DNA of 24,535 nucleotides from an uncultured Clostridia bacterium (GCA_944393305.1 CALXZS010000002.1:1-24535); one strand, 5' to 3'; positions 1 to 8,447 are shown, counted from the first letter of the stretch. Program-made: numbers and translations. Notes: a model not told the origin generated them from the letters alone.

Positions 1-29
1 TTAACTTTTACAATAAAATGTTAATACAG

Positions 30-70
30 AAGACCATTTTTCTTTGCATATGGAAGAAAGTGGTCTTTTA
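30..70 (+). terminator. Rho-independent terminator of an upstream gene
   Basis: AAGACCA at 30-36 pairs with TGGTCTT at 61-67, and the stem continues inward through T-rich/A-rich arms with wobbles. A short T-rich tail (TTTTATTG) follows. It probably ends transcription of a gene lying before the window. No coding sequence is visible in 1-160. Confidence 0.7.
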
Positions 71-98
71 TTGAAGATTAATAAATACCTCCAATATA

Positions 99-127
99 TT
101 GCATAATTTTATTATATTATATATAAT
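99..127 (+). promoter_or_regulatory. Sigma-A type promoter for the gene at 161
   Basis: TTGCAT at 99-104 and TATAAT at 122-127 are separated by exactly 17 nt. They stand 34 nt before the start codon and just after the upstream terminator. The same TTGCAT -35 box recurs at two other promoters in this window. Confidence 0.7.
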
Positions 128-160
128 AATAATAGTAAATAGAAAAAGGAGATAATATTA

Positions 161-2062
161 ATGGCATATTTTTCTAATATAAGTGAAGTAAAAATAGACG
201 ATTTAAGGAAAAGTAATCTATATTCTGAAGATATACTAAAAAAATTGGAACAAAGAGATTTTTTGTCATTAGAAAATATAATAAATTCTAGTGATAGAAA
301 TAATAAAAATTTTATGGATCCACTTTTATATGCTGTAAAAAATGAATTTAATACATATATAATATTTTCAGTATTAAGTGAAAATTTGCAAAATGATATG
401 AACCTTGCATTAGAAGTTATAAAAGAAGAACCAGAATTAATTGAAAATACACCACTTAGCCATAATAAAGAATTTATGTTAGAATCTGCCTCAATAAATC
501 CAGAAGTTGTAAAATATATGTCTCCTGAACTTGAAGCAGATAAAGGATTTATTGTAGAATTATACAAAATGAACAATCCTGAAATAACAAAGAATTTGCA
601 AGGAAACAATAGTATAGAAAATTTGGTTAAATCAAATAAAGAATTGTTAAAGGATAAAATATTTTTTATTTCTGCTGTTAAGATTAATGCAGAAGCTATA
701 AAATATGCTGCTCAAGAATTAAAAAATGATCCTATATTTATAGAAAATGTATGCAAAAGTAATATTGGAGTAATAGGATATATAGCAAATAATACTGATG
801 AATTTAATAAAGATAGTTTGGAAAGTGCAAAAAAACTTTTGGTAGATGTAACAGCTAATAAAGCTATCGAAGAGGCAAAAGCAGAAAATAATAGCATAAA
901 AACATTAATTGAAGAACAAAGAAGTTTGGGAGTACAAGGTGAAGCTTTAGAAGCACTTATAAGAAGAGATAAGCAATTACAAAGACATGCTAAACTTTTA
1001 GAAAATATATTTATGGGTAAAATAGACCCAGTAAGAGCAGCTAGATTAATTGATAGAGTATGTAAAAATTTAGCACCAGAATATAGAGAACAAATAGAAA
1101 ATGTACTAAAATTAGATGAATCAATAATAATTAAAGAAAAAAATGAAACAGAAGTAGATTTAGAAAAGTATGGAATATCTAAAGATAGAATAAGTAGATT
1201 GAAAAGTGGAAATAGAGAAATAGAAACTATTGCTAGTGATGGAAAAACAGTTTATGACAAGGCTGTTTTACAAGAAGATGAAATAGGTAATACTATGAGA
1301 AGAAATAGCGGAGTAGAAGGACCACAGCTTTATAAAATAGCTTTTGGTGCAACAGTTGAGGAAGTTATAAATGAACTTAAAAGATTAAAAGATGAAAATG
1401 TATCTGCTAAGGTTTATTTCAATGGGGTTGAATTAGATAATCAGAACTTTGAAAATTTGGAAGATGGATTACAATTTTATTTTAAAGGATTAAAAGAAAA
1501 AAGTAGAATGCCACAAAAAGAAAACACCAGAAGTGCAGATAAAAAACATATAGATTTAACGCAATATGGATATACCGAATCACAAGTAGAACGATTGAAG
1601 ATGGCAACACCAGAAGAACTTACAGTCGCTAGTGATGGAGTTACAATATATGATAAAGCTGTTTTAGAAGAAAATGTTATTGGGAATTCAATAATTAGAG
1701 CTAATAATTTAGATGAACCACAAATATTTAAAGTAAAGCTTGGTTCTAATTTAGTTACTGTTGCAAAAGAATTAATAAGAATGCAAGAACAAGGTGTCCA
1801 AGTAAAAACTTATTTTAATGGGATAGAATTAGATACATCAAAATTTAATAGCATAGAAGAAGGGGTAGCTTTTTACCATGAGAGTGTTAAAAAAAGAGCT
1901 CAAGAAAGAGAGAACAAAAAAGTAAATACAGAAGAAATAGAAGAATTAGTATCATGGGTTCGAGGTAGTGAAGTATCAAGAGTAACAGAAGAAGTAAGGA
2001 ATTCAATGAGAGATAGAGGAGAAAATAATATAGAACAAAATCCAGATTTAGGAGATAGATAG
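161..2062 (+). CDS. Hypothetical protein with DUF4116-like repeats and a duplicated C-terminal module
   Basis: A 633-aa soluble-looking protein with no signal peptide or membrane segment; function unknown. Residues about 78-208 contain helical repeats with the pattern of DUF4116 (a stretch such as INPEVVKYMSPEL, then INAEAIKYAAQEL, then IGVIGYIA), spaced by roughly 50-70 residues. The C-terminal half holds two clearly homologous modules, about residues 331-445 and 463-575. Both carry a (D)L..YG or similar start, an ASDG..(V/I)YDKAVL core, an IGN(T/S) motif, and a V..YFNG(V/I)ELD..F end. The last ~55 residues are charged and probably disordered. The ATG is preceded by AAAAAGGAG at good spacing and by a clear promoter. 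It is followed by a 168-aa unknown gene on the same strand. The DUF4116 assignment is by pattern recognition; the duplicated module I do not recognise. Confidence 0.75.
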   Translation: MAYFSNISEVKIDDLRKSNLYSEDILKKLEQRDFLSLENIINSSDRNNKNFMDPLLYAVKNEFNTYIIFSVLSENLQNDMNLALEVIKEEPELIENTPLSHNKEFMLESASINPEVVKYMSPELEADKGFIVELYKMNNPEITKNLQGNNSIENLVKSNKELLKDKIFFISAVKINAEAIKYAAQELKNDPIFIENVCKSNIGVIGYIANNTDEFNKDSLESAKKLLVDVTANKAIEEAKAENNSIKTLIEEQRSLGVQGEALEALIRRDKQLQRHAKLLENIFMGKIDPVRAARLIDRVCKNLAPEYREQIENVLKLDESIIIKEKNETEVDLEKYGISKDRISRLKSGNREIETIASDGKTVYDKAVLQEDEIGNTMRRNSGVEGPQLYKIAFGATVEEVINELKRLKDENVSAKVYFNGVELDNQNFENLEDGLQFYFKGLKEKSRMPQKENTRSADKKHIDLTQYGYTESQVERLKMATPEELTVASDGVTIYDKAVLEENVIGNSIIRANNLDEPQIFKVKLGSNLVTVAKELIRMQEQGVQVKTYFNGIELDTSKFNSIEEGVAFYHESVKKRAQERENKKVNTEEIEELVSWVRGSEVSRVTEEVRNSMRDRGENNIEQNPDLGDR

Positions 2063-2068
2063 TTTGAA

Positions 2069-2128
2069 AGAAATACTTTCATAACTATGTATGCCTTTGA
2101 GCGAAGCGAGAAAGGATTGTAAATTAAT
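2069..2128 (+). repeat. Dispersed leader repeat, copy 1 (most diverged), with SD-sequestering hairpin
   Basis: This stretch between two genes resembles the sequences before 11544 and 20368. Shared elements in order are TAC.TTTCATA, TG.GCC.TTGAG, GAAGCGA and AAAGGA, ending directly before the start codon. CCTTT at 2094-2098 can pair with AAAGG at 2111-2115, which is the Shine-Dalgarno of the next gene, leaving a loop GAGCGAAGCGAG. This copy is the weakest match of the three, so membership is an inference. Confidence 0.5.
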
Positions 2129-2635
2129 ATGAATGTAGAATTAACAGATGAAAAAAGAATAGCATATACACAGGTTTTAGAAGTTTTAAGAAACATGAAT
2201 GAAGAAGATATAAAAAAAGTTCCAGAAAAAATAATAGAACTTTTTAATAAAAATTGTGCTAAAAATTATGAATTTAAAATTAACCCTGTAATCAGTTTAA
2301 AAGAACAAGGGCTAAATAATTATGCACTTTCATTACTTGCAATGTTACAAATAAATTATTGGTGTAAAAGTGATGATGAGAAAATAGCATTAGCAGATAA
2401 GTTTTCAGAAAATGAAAGAAAGTACCAAGAAGAACTTCGAAAAAAATACAACCCAGATAATTTATTTAAGAAAAATAAGCAAGAAACAATGCAAGAGGAA
2501 AATGTAGTAGAGAAACAAAAAATAATACCAGAAGAAAATATTGTAGAGAAAAAAGAAAATAGCTTACCAGCAAAAATTCCTTGGTATAAGTCATTAATAC
2601 AAAAAATAAAGGAAATTTTTAAAATGAAAAATTAA
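2129..2635 (+). CDS. Hypothetical protein, 168 aa
   Basis: A small, highly charged intracellular protein without signal peptide or membrane segment; I cannot assign a function. Residues 1-105 look like a compact helical domain (ELTDEKRIAYTQVLEVL, then a hydrophobic LSLLAMLQINYWCKS stretch near residues 72-86). Residues ~106-145 are a low-complexity acidic/basic linker containing an imperfect repeat (EENVVEKQK and EENIVEKKE). The tail is basic (WYKSLIQKIKEIFKMKN) and could form an amphipathic helix. The gene lies 66 nt after the DUF4116-like gene without an intervening terminator, so the two probably share a transcript. Its ribosome binding site AAAGGA (2111-2116) is 12 nt from the ATG, longer than usual, and lies inside the leader repeat. 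Confidence 0.7.
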   Translation: MNVELTDEKRIAYTQVLEVLRNMNEEDIKKVPEKIIELFNKNCAKNYEFKINPVISLKEQGLNNYALSLLAMLQINYWCKSDDEKIALADKFSENERKYQEELRKKYNPDNLFKKNKQETMQEENVVEKQKIIPEENIVEKKENSLPAKIPWYKSLIQKIKEIFKMKN

Positions 2636-2639
2636 TTAG

Positions 2640-2667
2640 TTGACATATTTCATTTTTATGATATAAT
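2640..2667 (+). promoter_or_regulatory. Sigma-A type promoter of the thrS T-box transcript
   Basis: A perfect TTGACA (2640-2645) and a perfect TATAAT (2662-2667) are separated by 16 nt. They start 4 nt after the previous stop codon and directly before the T-box leader. This is the best consensus promoter in the window. Confidence 0.85.
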
Positions 2668-2674
2668 AGGAAAT

Positions 2675-2900
2675 GTAAAAGCGAGTAAGAGAAAAAGTAA
2701 AATAAAGGTTACTTGTAGAGAGAACTAGTCATGGGCTGAAAGCTAGTTTAAGCAAACGTATTTGAAAAACTACCTCTTCATGCTTCTAGTGAATAAGCTA
2801 GACGTTTGGTGCGTTATAACCTATAATGAAGTGAAATATCCGGGTGGAACCGTGCTATAAAGTACCCCAGAGCATAATTAAATTATGTTCTGGGGTTTAG
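2675..2900 (+). promoter_or_regulatory. T-box leader (tRNA-Thr sensing) with terminator upstream of thrS
   Basis: The leader has the diagnostic T-box sequence TGGAACCGTG (2845-2854) in the context CCGGGTGGAACCGTGCTA, and an AGAGAG motif (2717-2722) in the distal part of stem I. A strong terminator follows: CCCCAGAGCATAAT (2865-2878) pairs with ATTATGTTCTGGGG, followed by TTTAGTGTTT. In this riboswitch class, uncharged tRNA pairs with the specifier codon and with the T-box bulge, stabilising an antiterminator; charged tRNA permits termination. Position before thrS implies tRNA-Thr. ACC triplets lie in plausible places, but I could not place the specifier loop with certainty. Confidence 0.92.
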
Positions 2901-2933
2901 TGTTTCCTAGAACATAAGGAAAGGAAGGTTAAA

Positions 2934-4859
2934 ATGATAAAAATTACTTTAAAAGATGGCTCTATAAAAGAAGTAGAAAAAGGAATTAGTATTTTAGAGC
3001 TAGCAAAATCAATTAGTGAAGGATTGGCAAGAGTTGCTACATGTGGAAGAGTAAACGGAAAAGTAGAAGATTTAAGACATACTTTAAATGAAGATTGTCA
3101 AGTTGAAATTTTGACTTTCGAAAATGATTTAGATGGGAAAAAAGCTTATTGGCATACAACATCACATATAATGGCTCAAGCAGTAAAAAGATTATTTCCA
3201 GATACTAAATTTGCAATAGGTCCTTCAATTGATGATGGTTTCTATTATGACTTTGATGTAGTACGTAATTTTACAGAAGAGGATAAAGAAAAAATAGAAG
3301 CTGAAATGAAAAAAATAATAAAAGAAGATTTACCAATTGAAAGATTTTCTTTACCAAAAAAAGAAGCTTTAGAACTTATGAAAGATGAGCCTTATAAACA
3401 AGAACTAATAAATGATTTGGCAGAAGGCGAAGAAATATCTTTTTATAAGCAAGGAGATTTCACAGACCTATGTGCAGGACCACATTTAATGAGTACAGGA
3501 AAAGTAAAATCAATAAAAATATTATCTAATTCAGGAGCTTACTGGAGAGGCGATGAACACAATAAAATGTTACAAAGACTTTATGGAATATCTTTTCCTA
3601 AAGCAAGTATGTTAGAAGAACATTTGAAATTTTTAGAAGAAGCTAAACAAAGAGACCATAGAAAAATAGGAAAAGAACTAAATTTATTTATGACACATAA
3701 ACTTGTTGGCTCTGGACTTCCAATGTATTTGCCAAATGGAGCAACAGTTAGAAGACTTCTTGAAAGATATATTCAAGATAAAGAAATAAAATTAGGATAT
3801 AAACATGTTTATACACCTTCATTAGCAAATACTGAACTTTACAAAATAAGTGGACATTGGGATCATTATAAAGATGATATGTTTCCAATTATGAAAATGG
3901 ATACAGAAGAAATGGTATTAAGACCAATGAACTGTCCTCATCATATGCTTATATATAAAAATTCTTTGCACTCATATAAGGACTTACCAATTAGAATTGG
4001 TGAACTTGCTCATGATTTTAGATATGAAGCAAGTGGTAGTGTATGCGGATTAGAAAGAGTTCGTGAAATGTGTCAAAATGATGCACATCTTTTTGTAAGA
4101 CCGGATCAAATAAAAGAAGAAGTTGGTAAAGTATTAAAATTAATAGAAGAAGTTTACCAAAAAGATTTTGGATTCCCAGCGTCAGCATTTCAATATAGGT
4201 TATCTCTAAGAGATAAAAATAATAAAGAAAAATATATAGATAATGATGAAATGTGGGAAACAGCAGAAAGTCAATTAAGAGAAATATTGAAAGAACTAAA
4301 TATAGACTTCTATGAAGCAGAGGGAGAAGCGGCATTCTATGGACCTAAAATAGATATACAAATCAAAACAGCATTAGACCATGATATAACAATTCCAACA
4401 TGTCAATTAGATTTTGCACTTCCAGAAAGATTTGAATTAAGCTATATAGGTGAAGATGGAAAAGAACATAGACCAGTTGTAATTCATAGAGCAATATTAG
4501 GTTCTTCAGATAGATTTATGGCATTTTTAATAGAAGAAACTAAAGGAGCTTTCCCAGTATGGCTTTCACCAGTGCAAGTTAAAATTCTACCTATAACAGA
4601 CAACCACTTAGAATATGCTAAAAAAGTGGAACAAAAACTACTTGATATTGGTGTAAGAGCTGAAGTGGATGATAGAAGTGAAAAAACAGGATACAAAATT
4701 AGAGAAGCACAATTATCTAAAGTTCCATATATGTTAATTGTTGGAGATAAGGAAATAGAGAATAATGCAGTATCTGTAAGAGATAGAAAAGACGGAGACA
4801 TAGGTCAAATGCCTGTCGATGATTTCGTTAACAGAATAGAAAAAGAAATTAAAATATAG
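2934..4859 (+). CDS. thrS: Threonine--tRNA ligase
   Basis: Threonyl-tRNA synthetase charges tRNA-Thr in the cytoplasm. At 641 aa it has full family length and all four domains. A TGS domain spans residues ~1-60. The editing domain has the HxxxH motif (H74, H78) and the TDLCAGPH motif (C180, H184). The class II catalytic core has LRPMNCPHH with zinc ligand C334, FRYE in motif 2, NDAH with zinc ligand H385, and HRAILGSSDR with zinc ligand H518 and the motif 3 arginine R527. The C-terminal anticodon-binding domain ends in a GDKE..N.VSVRDR segment. The ATG is preceded by AAGGAAGG. Expression should be induced by threonine starvation through the T-box. A degenerate paralogue follows 57 nt downstream. 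Confidence 0.97.
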   Translation: MIKITLKDGSIKEVEKGISILELAKSISEGLARVATCGRVNGKVEDLRHTLNEDCQVEILTFENDLDGKKAYWHTTSHIMAQAVKRLFPDTKFAIGPSIDDGFYYDFDVVRNFTEEDKEKIEAEMKKIIKEDLPIERFSLPKKEALELMKDEPYKQELINDLAEGEEISFYKQGDFTDLCAGPHLMSTGKVKSIKILSNSGAYWRGDEHNKMLQRLYGISFPKASMLEEHLKFLEEAKQRDHRKIGKELNLFMTHKLVGSGLPMYLPNGATVRRLLERYIQDKEIKLGYKHVYTPSLANTELYKISGHWDHYKDDMFPIMKMDTEEMVLRPMNCPHHMLIYKNSLHSYKDLPIRIGELAHDFRYEASGSVCGLERVREMCQNDAHLFVRPDQIKEEVGKVLKLIEEVYQKDFGFPASAFQYRLSLRDKNNKEKYIDNDEMWETAESQLREILKELNIDFYEAEGEAAFYGPKIDIQIKTALDHDITIPTCQLDFALPERFELSYIGEDGKEHRPVVIHRAILGSSDRFMAFLIEETKGAFPVWLSPVQVKILPITDNHLEYAKKVEQKLLDIGVRAEVDDRSEKTGYKIREAQLSKVPYMLIVGDKEIENNAVSVRDRKDGDIGQMPVDDFVNRIEKEIKI

Positions 4860-4890
4860 CTGTTTTTGGGGACACCTCCCAAAAACAGCT
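4858..4890 (+). repeat. Perfect 13-bp hairpin between thrS and its paralogue
   Basis: AGCTGTTTTTGGG pairs perfectly with CCCAAAAACAGCT around the 7-nt loop GACACCT. The hairpin overlaps the thrS stop codon. No T-run follows, so it is a poor intrinsic terminator and read-through into the paralogue is plausible. The GGGGAC core is reminiscent of the other GGGAC-type palindromes in the window. Confidence 0.7.
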
Positions 4891-4916
4891 TAATATAAAA
4901 AACAAAGGAGGAAGCA

Positions 4917-6092
4917 ATGGAATATAGTAAGCTTGGAAAAGAATTAGAAATATATACATCGATTAGTTATATAGGAAAAGGTTTTCCTATAATATTGCCT
5001 AATGGTGCTAAAATGATTGAAATACTAAGAAATATGGTGGAAAGTGAAGAAGAAAAATTAGGCTATATGATAGTAAGAACTCCTAGTGCCTCAAGAGCTG
5101 CAATTTATATGATAGAAGATAGATGGGAATTAGAGAAAGATGAAATTTTTAAAATAGAAAATGAAGAAGAAGTAAATTCAATTGTACTAAGACCTTATGT
5201 TAGACCATTTCATTGTAGTATTTATTCTACCAAACAGCATAGTTATAAAGAATTACCAATAAAATATAGTGAAACATCTACTGTGTTTAGAGATGAGCCT
5301 ACAAGTAAAATAAGAGGTCTTACTTGTATGAGGCAATATTCTTTTTCAGATGCAAGTATATTTGCAACACCTGAGCAATTAGAAAAGGTTATAAAAGAAT
5401 CAGTTGAACTTGAAAAATTTTTTATGGACAAGTTAGGTTTGAATGTAGAATATAGAATCTCAAATTGGAACGATAAAGCAAAAGAAGAGTATATAGGTAC
5501 TATCAAAGAATGGGAAATGTGTATTAGCACTATGCAAAAAGTATTGAAAGATAAAAATATAAGTTACATTAAAAATAATGATGCAAAAATGTATGGTCCA
5601 AGTATTCAGCTATTTTATAATGGTAAGCTTTTGGCTAAAATAGAAATAGACTTTGAAATTACGCATAGATTTGATTTAAAATACGTGGATAAAGATGGAA
5701 TGGAAAAGTTTCCAATTTATATACATAGACAAGACTTAGGTAGTTATGAGAGTATGCTTGCAATATTAATAGAAAAGTATCAAGGCGAGTTTCCTACATG
5801 GATTGCACCAGTACAATGTATGATAATACCAGAACTAGATGAATACATAGACTATGCAAATAATCTCAAAGAAAAACTAAGAGATAGAAAAGTAAGAGTG
5901 CAAGTAGATTTTACAGATAAAACTATGCAGGAAAGAATAGAAAAAGCCAAATTTTTTAAAATACCATATATTGTATTAATTGGTAAAAAAGAATATAATA
6001 ATAATGAAATTGCAATTATGAGATATGGAAAAAATGATATAAAAAAATATACGTTTGATGAAGTAGTACAAAAATTTGAGAGGAGAAAATAA
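4917..6092 (+). CDS. ThrRS-like protein: truncated, catalytically degenerate threonyl-tRNA synthetase paralogue
   Basis: This 391-aa protein aligns with full-length ThrRS from about residue 243 to the end, so it has the class II core and the anticodon-binding domain but neither TGS nor editing domain. Key positions are altered. LRPMNCPHH becomes LRPYVRPFH, so the zinc-ligand Cys is R96. NDAH becomes SDAS, so the zinc-ligand His is S147. The motif 3 arginine in HRAILGSSDR is replaced by Ser (S279) in HRQDLGSYES. The third ligand position (H270) and motif 2 FR.E (R125) remain. Loss of two zinc ligands and the motif 3 Arg makes threonine activation unlikely. The start has a strong AAAGGAGG. It lies in the thrS T-box transcription unit and is 4 nt from the next gene. 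Inferred role: non-catalytic RNA or protein binding, by analogy with synthetase paralogues such as HisZ. Its true function is unknown. Confidence 0.85.
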   Translation: MEYSKLGKELEIYTSISYIGKGFPIILPNGAKMIEILRNMVESEEEKLGYMIVRTPSASRAAIYMIEDRWELEKDEIFKIENEEEVNSIVLRPYVRPFHCSIYSTKQHSYKELPIKYSETSTVFRDEPTSKIRGLTCMRQYSFSDASIFATPEQLEKVIKESVELEKFFMDKLGLNVEYRISNWNDKAKEEYIGTIKEWEMCISTMQKVLKDKNISYIKNNDAKMYGPSIQLFYNGKLLAKIEIDFEITHRFDLKYVDKDGMEKFPIYIHRQDLGSYESMLAILIEKYQGEFPTWIAPVQCMIIPELDEYIDYANNLKEKLRDRKVRVQVDFTDKTMQERIEKAKFFKIPYIVLIGKKEYNNNEIAIMRYGKNDIKKYTFDEVVQKFERRK

Positions 6093-6096
6093 TTAA

Positions 6097-8391
6097 ATGA
6101 GAAATGATGTATTGGAATATATAGGGCTAAATTTAGAAAATCCACCAAGAGAATTAGATACAAAAAATGAAGTTCATATGCAAAGTTATAGTGGCTCAAA
6201 TTTATATAAAGTATATGACTATATTTCAGTACATAATTTAGAAGTGCTTATAACTCCATTAGATAGAACAGCAGAATTAAAAGAGAGATATAGAGAAGCG
6301 AAAACTTTAGAAGAATATTTAAAAACAGATAATCAAAAATTAAAGAAAACATTTATGGAAATATTAGATTTAGCCTCTGTAAATGAAATAAAAAAAATAG
6401 AAGAACTTCAGGAAAAATTGAATAAAAAAATACCAGACTTAGTTAGATATAGTGAAAATTATTTGTGGCAAATTTACTATTCTGAGCAAGATAATAAATA
6501 TTTTATGCTATTTCCAGCAAATGAAGGTGAAACATCAGTATTATTCTATATTATAAAGAAAAAATTAGAAAAAGCAGATACAAAAATATTTGTGCCAATA
6601 AATAAGCTAGATTATTCTGGAGTAATATTATCAAAACAAGAAATAAATGATATGGAAAACTATATTTGGCTTTTCACGAATGAGTGGCCAAATATTTATG
6701 AAGTTTGTAATAAAGAAATATATATTACAGGAAAAACAAAAATTATAGATGTATTTGATAGCTTTTATAGAAATGTGTATGACTCAAAGGAAAAAGCAAA
6801 AGGATTTTATATGCTACTAAAAGCAATGTTTATTTTATCAACAGAAACAAATTATCAATACACTTTTAAGCCATATGTAAACGAAAAAGGCGAGTTAGAA
6901 TTAAAATATAATGGAGAAATAGTAAATACTTCAAATCTTACAGAATTTATAGATAAACAAACAGAATTAAAAAAAGAAAATATTAAAAAATTAAATACTG
7001 AAATAGAAAAAAATAAAAAGATATTAGAAGAATTAAAAGAATATGTAAAAGAACAGAATAATATATATGTTATGCAAGAAAAGCAAATTGCAATGTTTTT
7101 AGAATGTAAAAATAGTTTTTTTAAGAAAATTTCGTACTTCTTTAAATCAAAGAAATTTACAATTCCAAAAACAAAAATTGATATAAAAATAAATAAAATT
7201 GGCAAAGAAGAAGATGCTAAAATAGATGTAATAAATTCGTATACAATAAAAGAGCTGATAAATGTATCTCTAGAACTTAATAAGATAGAAAGAAAAGCAA
7301 AAGATTTAAGAGCAGATATTAGAGAATTACAAATAAAAAAAGAAAATTTATCTAGAAAAATAAAAAATGCAAGTGAATATATTGCTGAAATAGAAAAACA
7401 TAAAAAAAGCATTTTCGAGTTTTGGAAATTTACAAATAAAGATGCTATTCCAGCATTAGAGGAAGGAAATGCCAATGGAGATAATGCAAATAAAAATAAA
7501 ATATTAGGAGTATTTAATTTAGAACAAGACTTAGATATACTTGGAACAAAAGTGGATAGCCTTCAAAGACAAAAATTAACCCAAAACGAGATGAACGTAA
7601 TATTTGCCAGTCAGTTTTGCATAGATGCAATAAATAATATAGACGATGATAAAATATTAGAAAAAGTTTTAAACAAATTAAAAGCAAAAGCAGATAAAGT
7701 AAAAGAAGAAAGTAAAATAGAAGACTTATTAAAAGATTATAGAAATATAAAAACTATAAAAAGCAGGGAACATAGAGAAACAGAAAGAAATGAAATTAGT
7801 ATATTAAATATAAACCAAAGTACAACAATAGAACAATTTAGAGAAATATTAAAAAAATGTAAAAAAACTTTAGATGAGGCTTTAGAAAAAATAACGTCAA
7901 TCACACAAATGCCTATATATGTAGATTATAGTAATTGCAATAGTGTTAGTTGTGATTGCAACGAGAATTGTGGCAAAAATTGTAGCAATGATTTAAAAAA
8001 AAATAATGAAGAGAAAGAAAGATTTATTATAGGAGAAATAAATCCAGTAAAATTGATAAATAGTAAAAATGTAAATGAAAATGAAGGCAAAAATATAAAT
8101 AAAACTACTACTAATAATAACAATAATAAAATAAAACTAAAAAAATTACAGATAAAAGATAACACACATATACTGTATTTTAGTAATATAATATTCTTCG
8201 AAAATCAAAATAATACATTACCAATAGGAATGGACTTATCAACACAAGTTTTAATAAAAATTGCAGAAAATAGTAGTAAAAAGAAAGATAGTAAAATAGA
8301 GGATAAAGAAAAAGAAATAATAGAAGAAATAAACTTGTTAGAAAAAATTAACGACTTTGAATATAAAATAAAAACAATACTCATCCAATAG
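6097..8391 (+). CDS. Large coiled-coil protein of unknown function with a Cys cluster
   Basis: A 764-aa, Lys/Glu/Asn-rich protein that I do not recognise as a named family. The first ~280 residues look globular, with a segment around residues 123-210 (LWQIYYSEQDNKYFMLFPA through FTNEWPNIYEV) that may be a conserved core. Coiled coils are predicted by heptad pattern at about residues 286-335 and 395-455. Residues 614-629 carry five cysteines (NCNSVSCDCNENCGKNC), possibly a metal site. A low-complexity Asn/Lys stretch follows near 665-680, then a C-terminal segment of ~85 residues. No signal peptide or transmembrane segment is visible. The ATG lies 4 nt after the ThrRS-like stop, with GAGAGGAGA overlapping that gene's end, so the two are translationally close and probably function together. 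Spacing suggests the thrS T-box may control all three genes. Confidence 0.75.
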   Translation: MRNDVLEYIGLNLENPPRELDTKNEVHMQSYSGSNLYKVYDYISVHNLEVLITPLDRTAELKERYREAKTLEEYLKTDNQKLKKTFMEILDLASVNEIKKIEELQEKLNKKIPDLVRYSENYLWQIYYSEQDNKYFMLFPANEGETSVLFYIIKKKLEKADTKIFVPINKLDYSGVILSKQEINDMENYIWLFTNEWPNIYEVCNKEIYITGKTKIIDVFDSFYRNVYDSKEKAKGFYMLLKAMFILSTETNYQYTFKPYVNEKGELELKYNGEIVNTSNLTEFIDKQTELKKENIKKLNTEIEKNKKILEELKEYVKEQNNIYVMQEKQIAMFLECKNSFFKKISYFFKSKKFTIPKTKIDIKINKIGKEEDAKIDVINSYTIKELINVSLELNKIERKAKDLRADIRELQIKKENLSRKIKNASEYIAEIEKHKKSIFEFWKFTNKDAIPALEEGNANGDNANKNKILGVFNLEQDLDILGTKVDSLQRQKLTQNEMNVIFASQFCIDAINNIDDDKILEKVLNKLKAKADKVKEESKIEDLLKDYRNIKTIKSREHRETERNEISILNINQSTTIEQFREILKKCKKTLDEALEKITSITQMPIYVDYSNCNSVSCDCNENCGKNCSNDLKKNNEEKERFIIGEINPVKLINSKNVNENEGKNINKTTTNNNNNKIKLKKLQIKDNTHILYFSNIIFFENQNNTLPIGMDLSTQVLIKIAENSSKKKDSKIEDKEKEIIEEINLLEKINDFEYKIKTILIQ

Positions 8392-8436
8392 GGACGCCTT
8401 AATTTGGTCGAGTTTCGACCAAAAAAGGGCGTCCCT
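8390..8436. terminator. Nested palindrome between convergent genes, probable bidirectional terminator
   Basis: AGGGACGCC (8390-8398) pairs with GGCGTCCCT (8428-8436), and inside it TTTGGTCG (8403-8410) pairs with CGACCAAA (8416-8423). The hairpin overlaps the stop codon of the + strand gene and lies 11 nt past the spoIVA stop. T-tracts are weak, so it may be a REP-like repeat that also acts as a transcription end. Confidence 0.55.
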
Positions 8437-8447
8437 GTTGGCTTAAC

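Noticed and set aside
6855..7475. A 206-codon - strand reading frame inside the 764-aa gene
   Set aside because: It is Phe/Ser/Ile-rich, the usual reverse complement of a Lys/Glu/Asn-rich coding strand, with no start signals.
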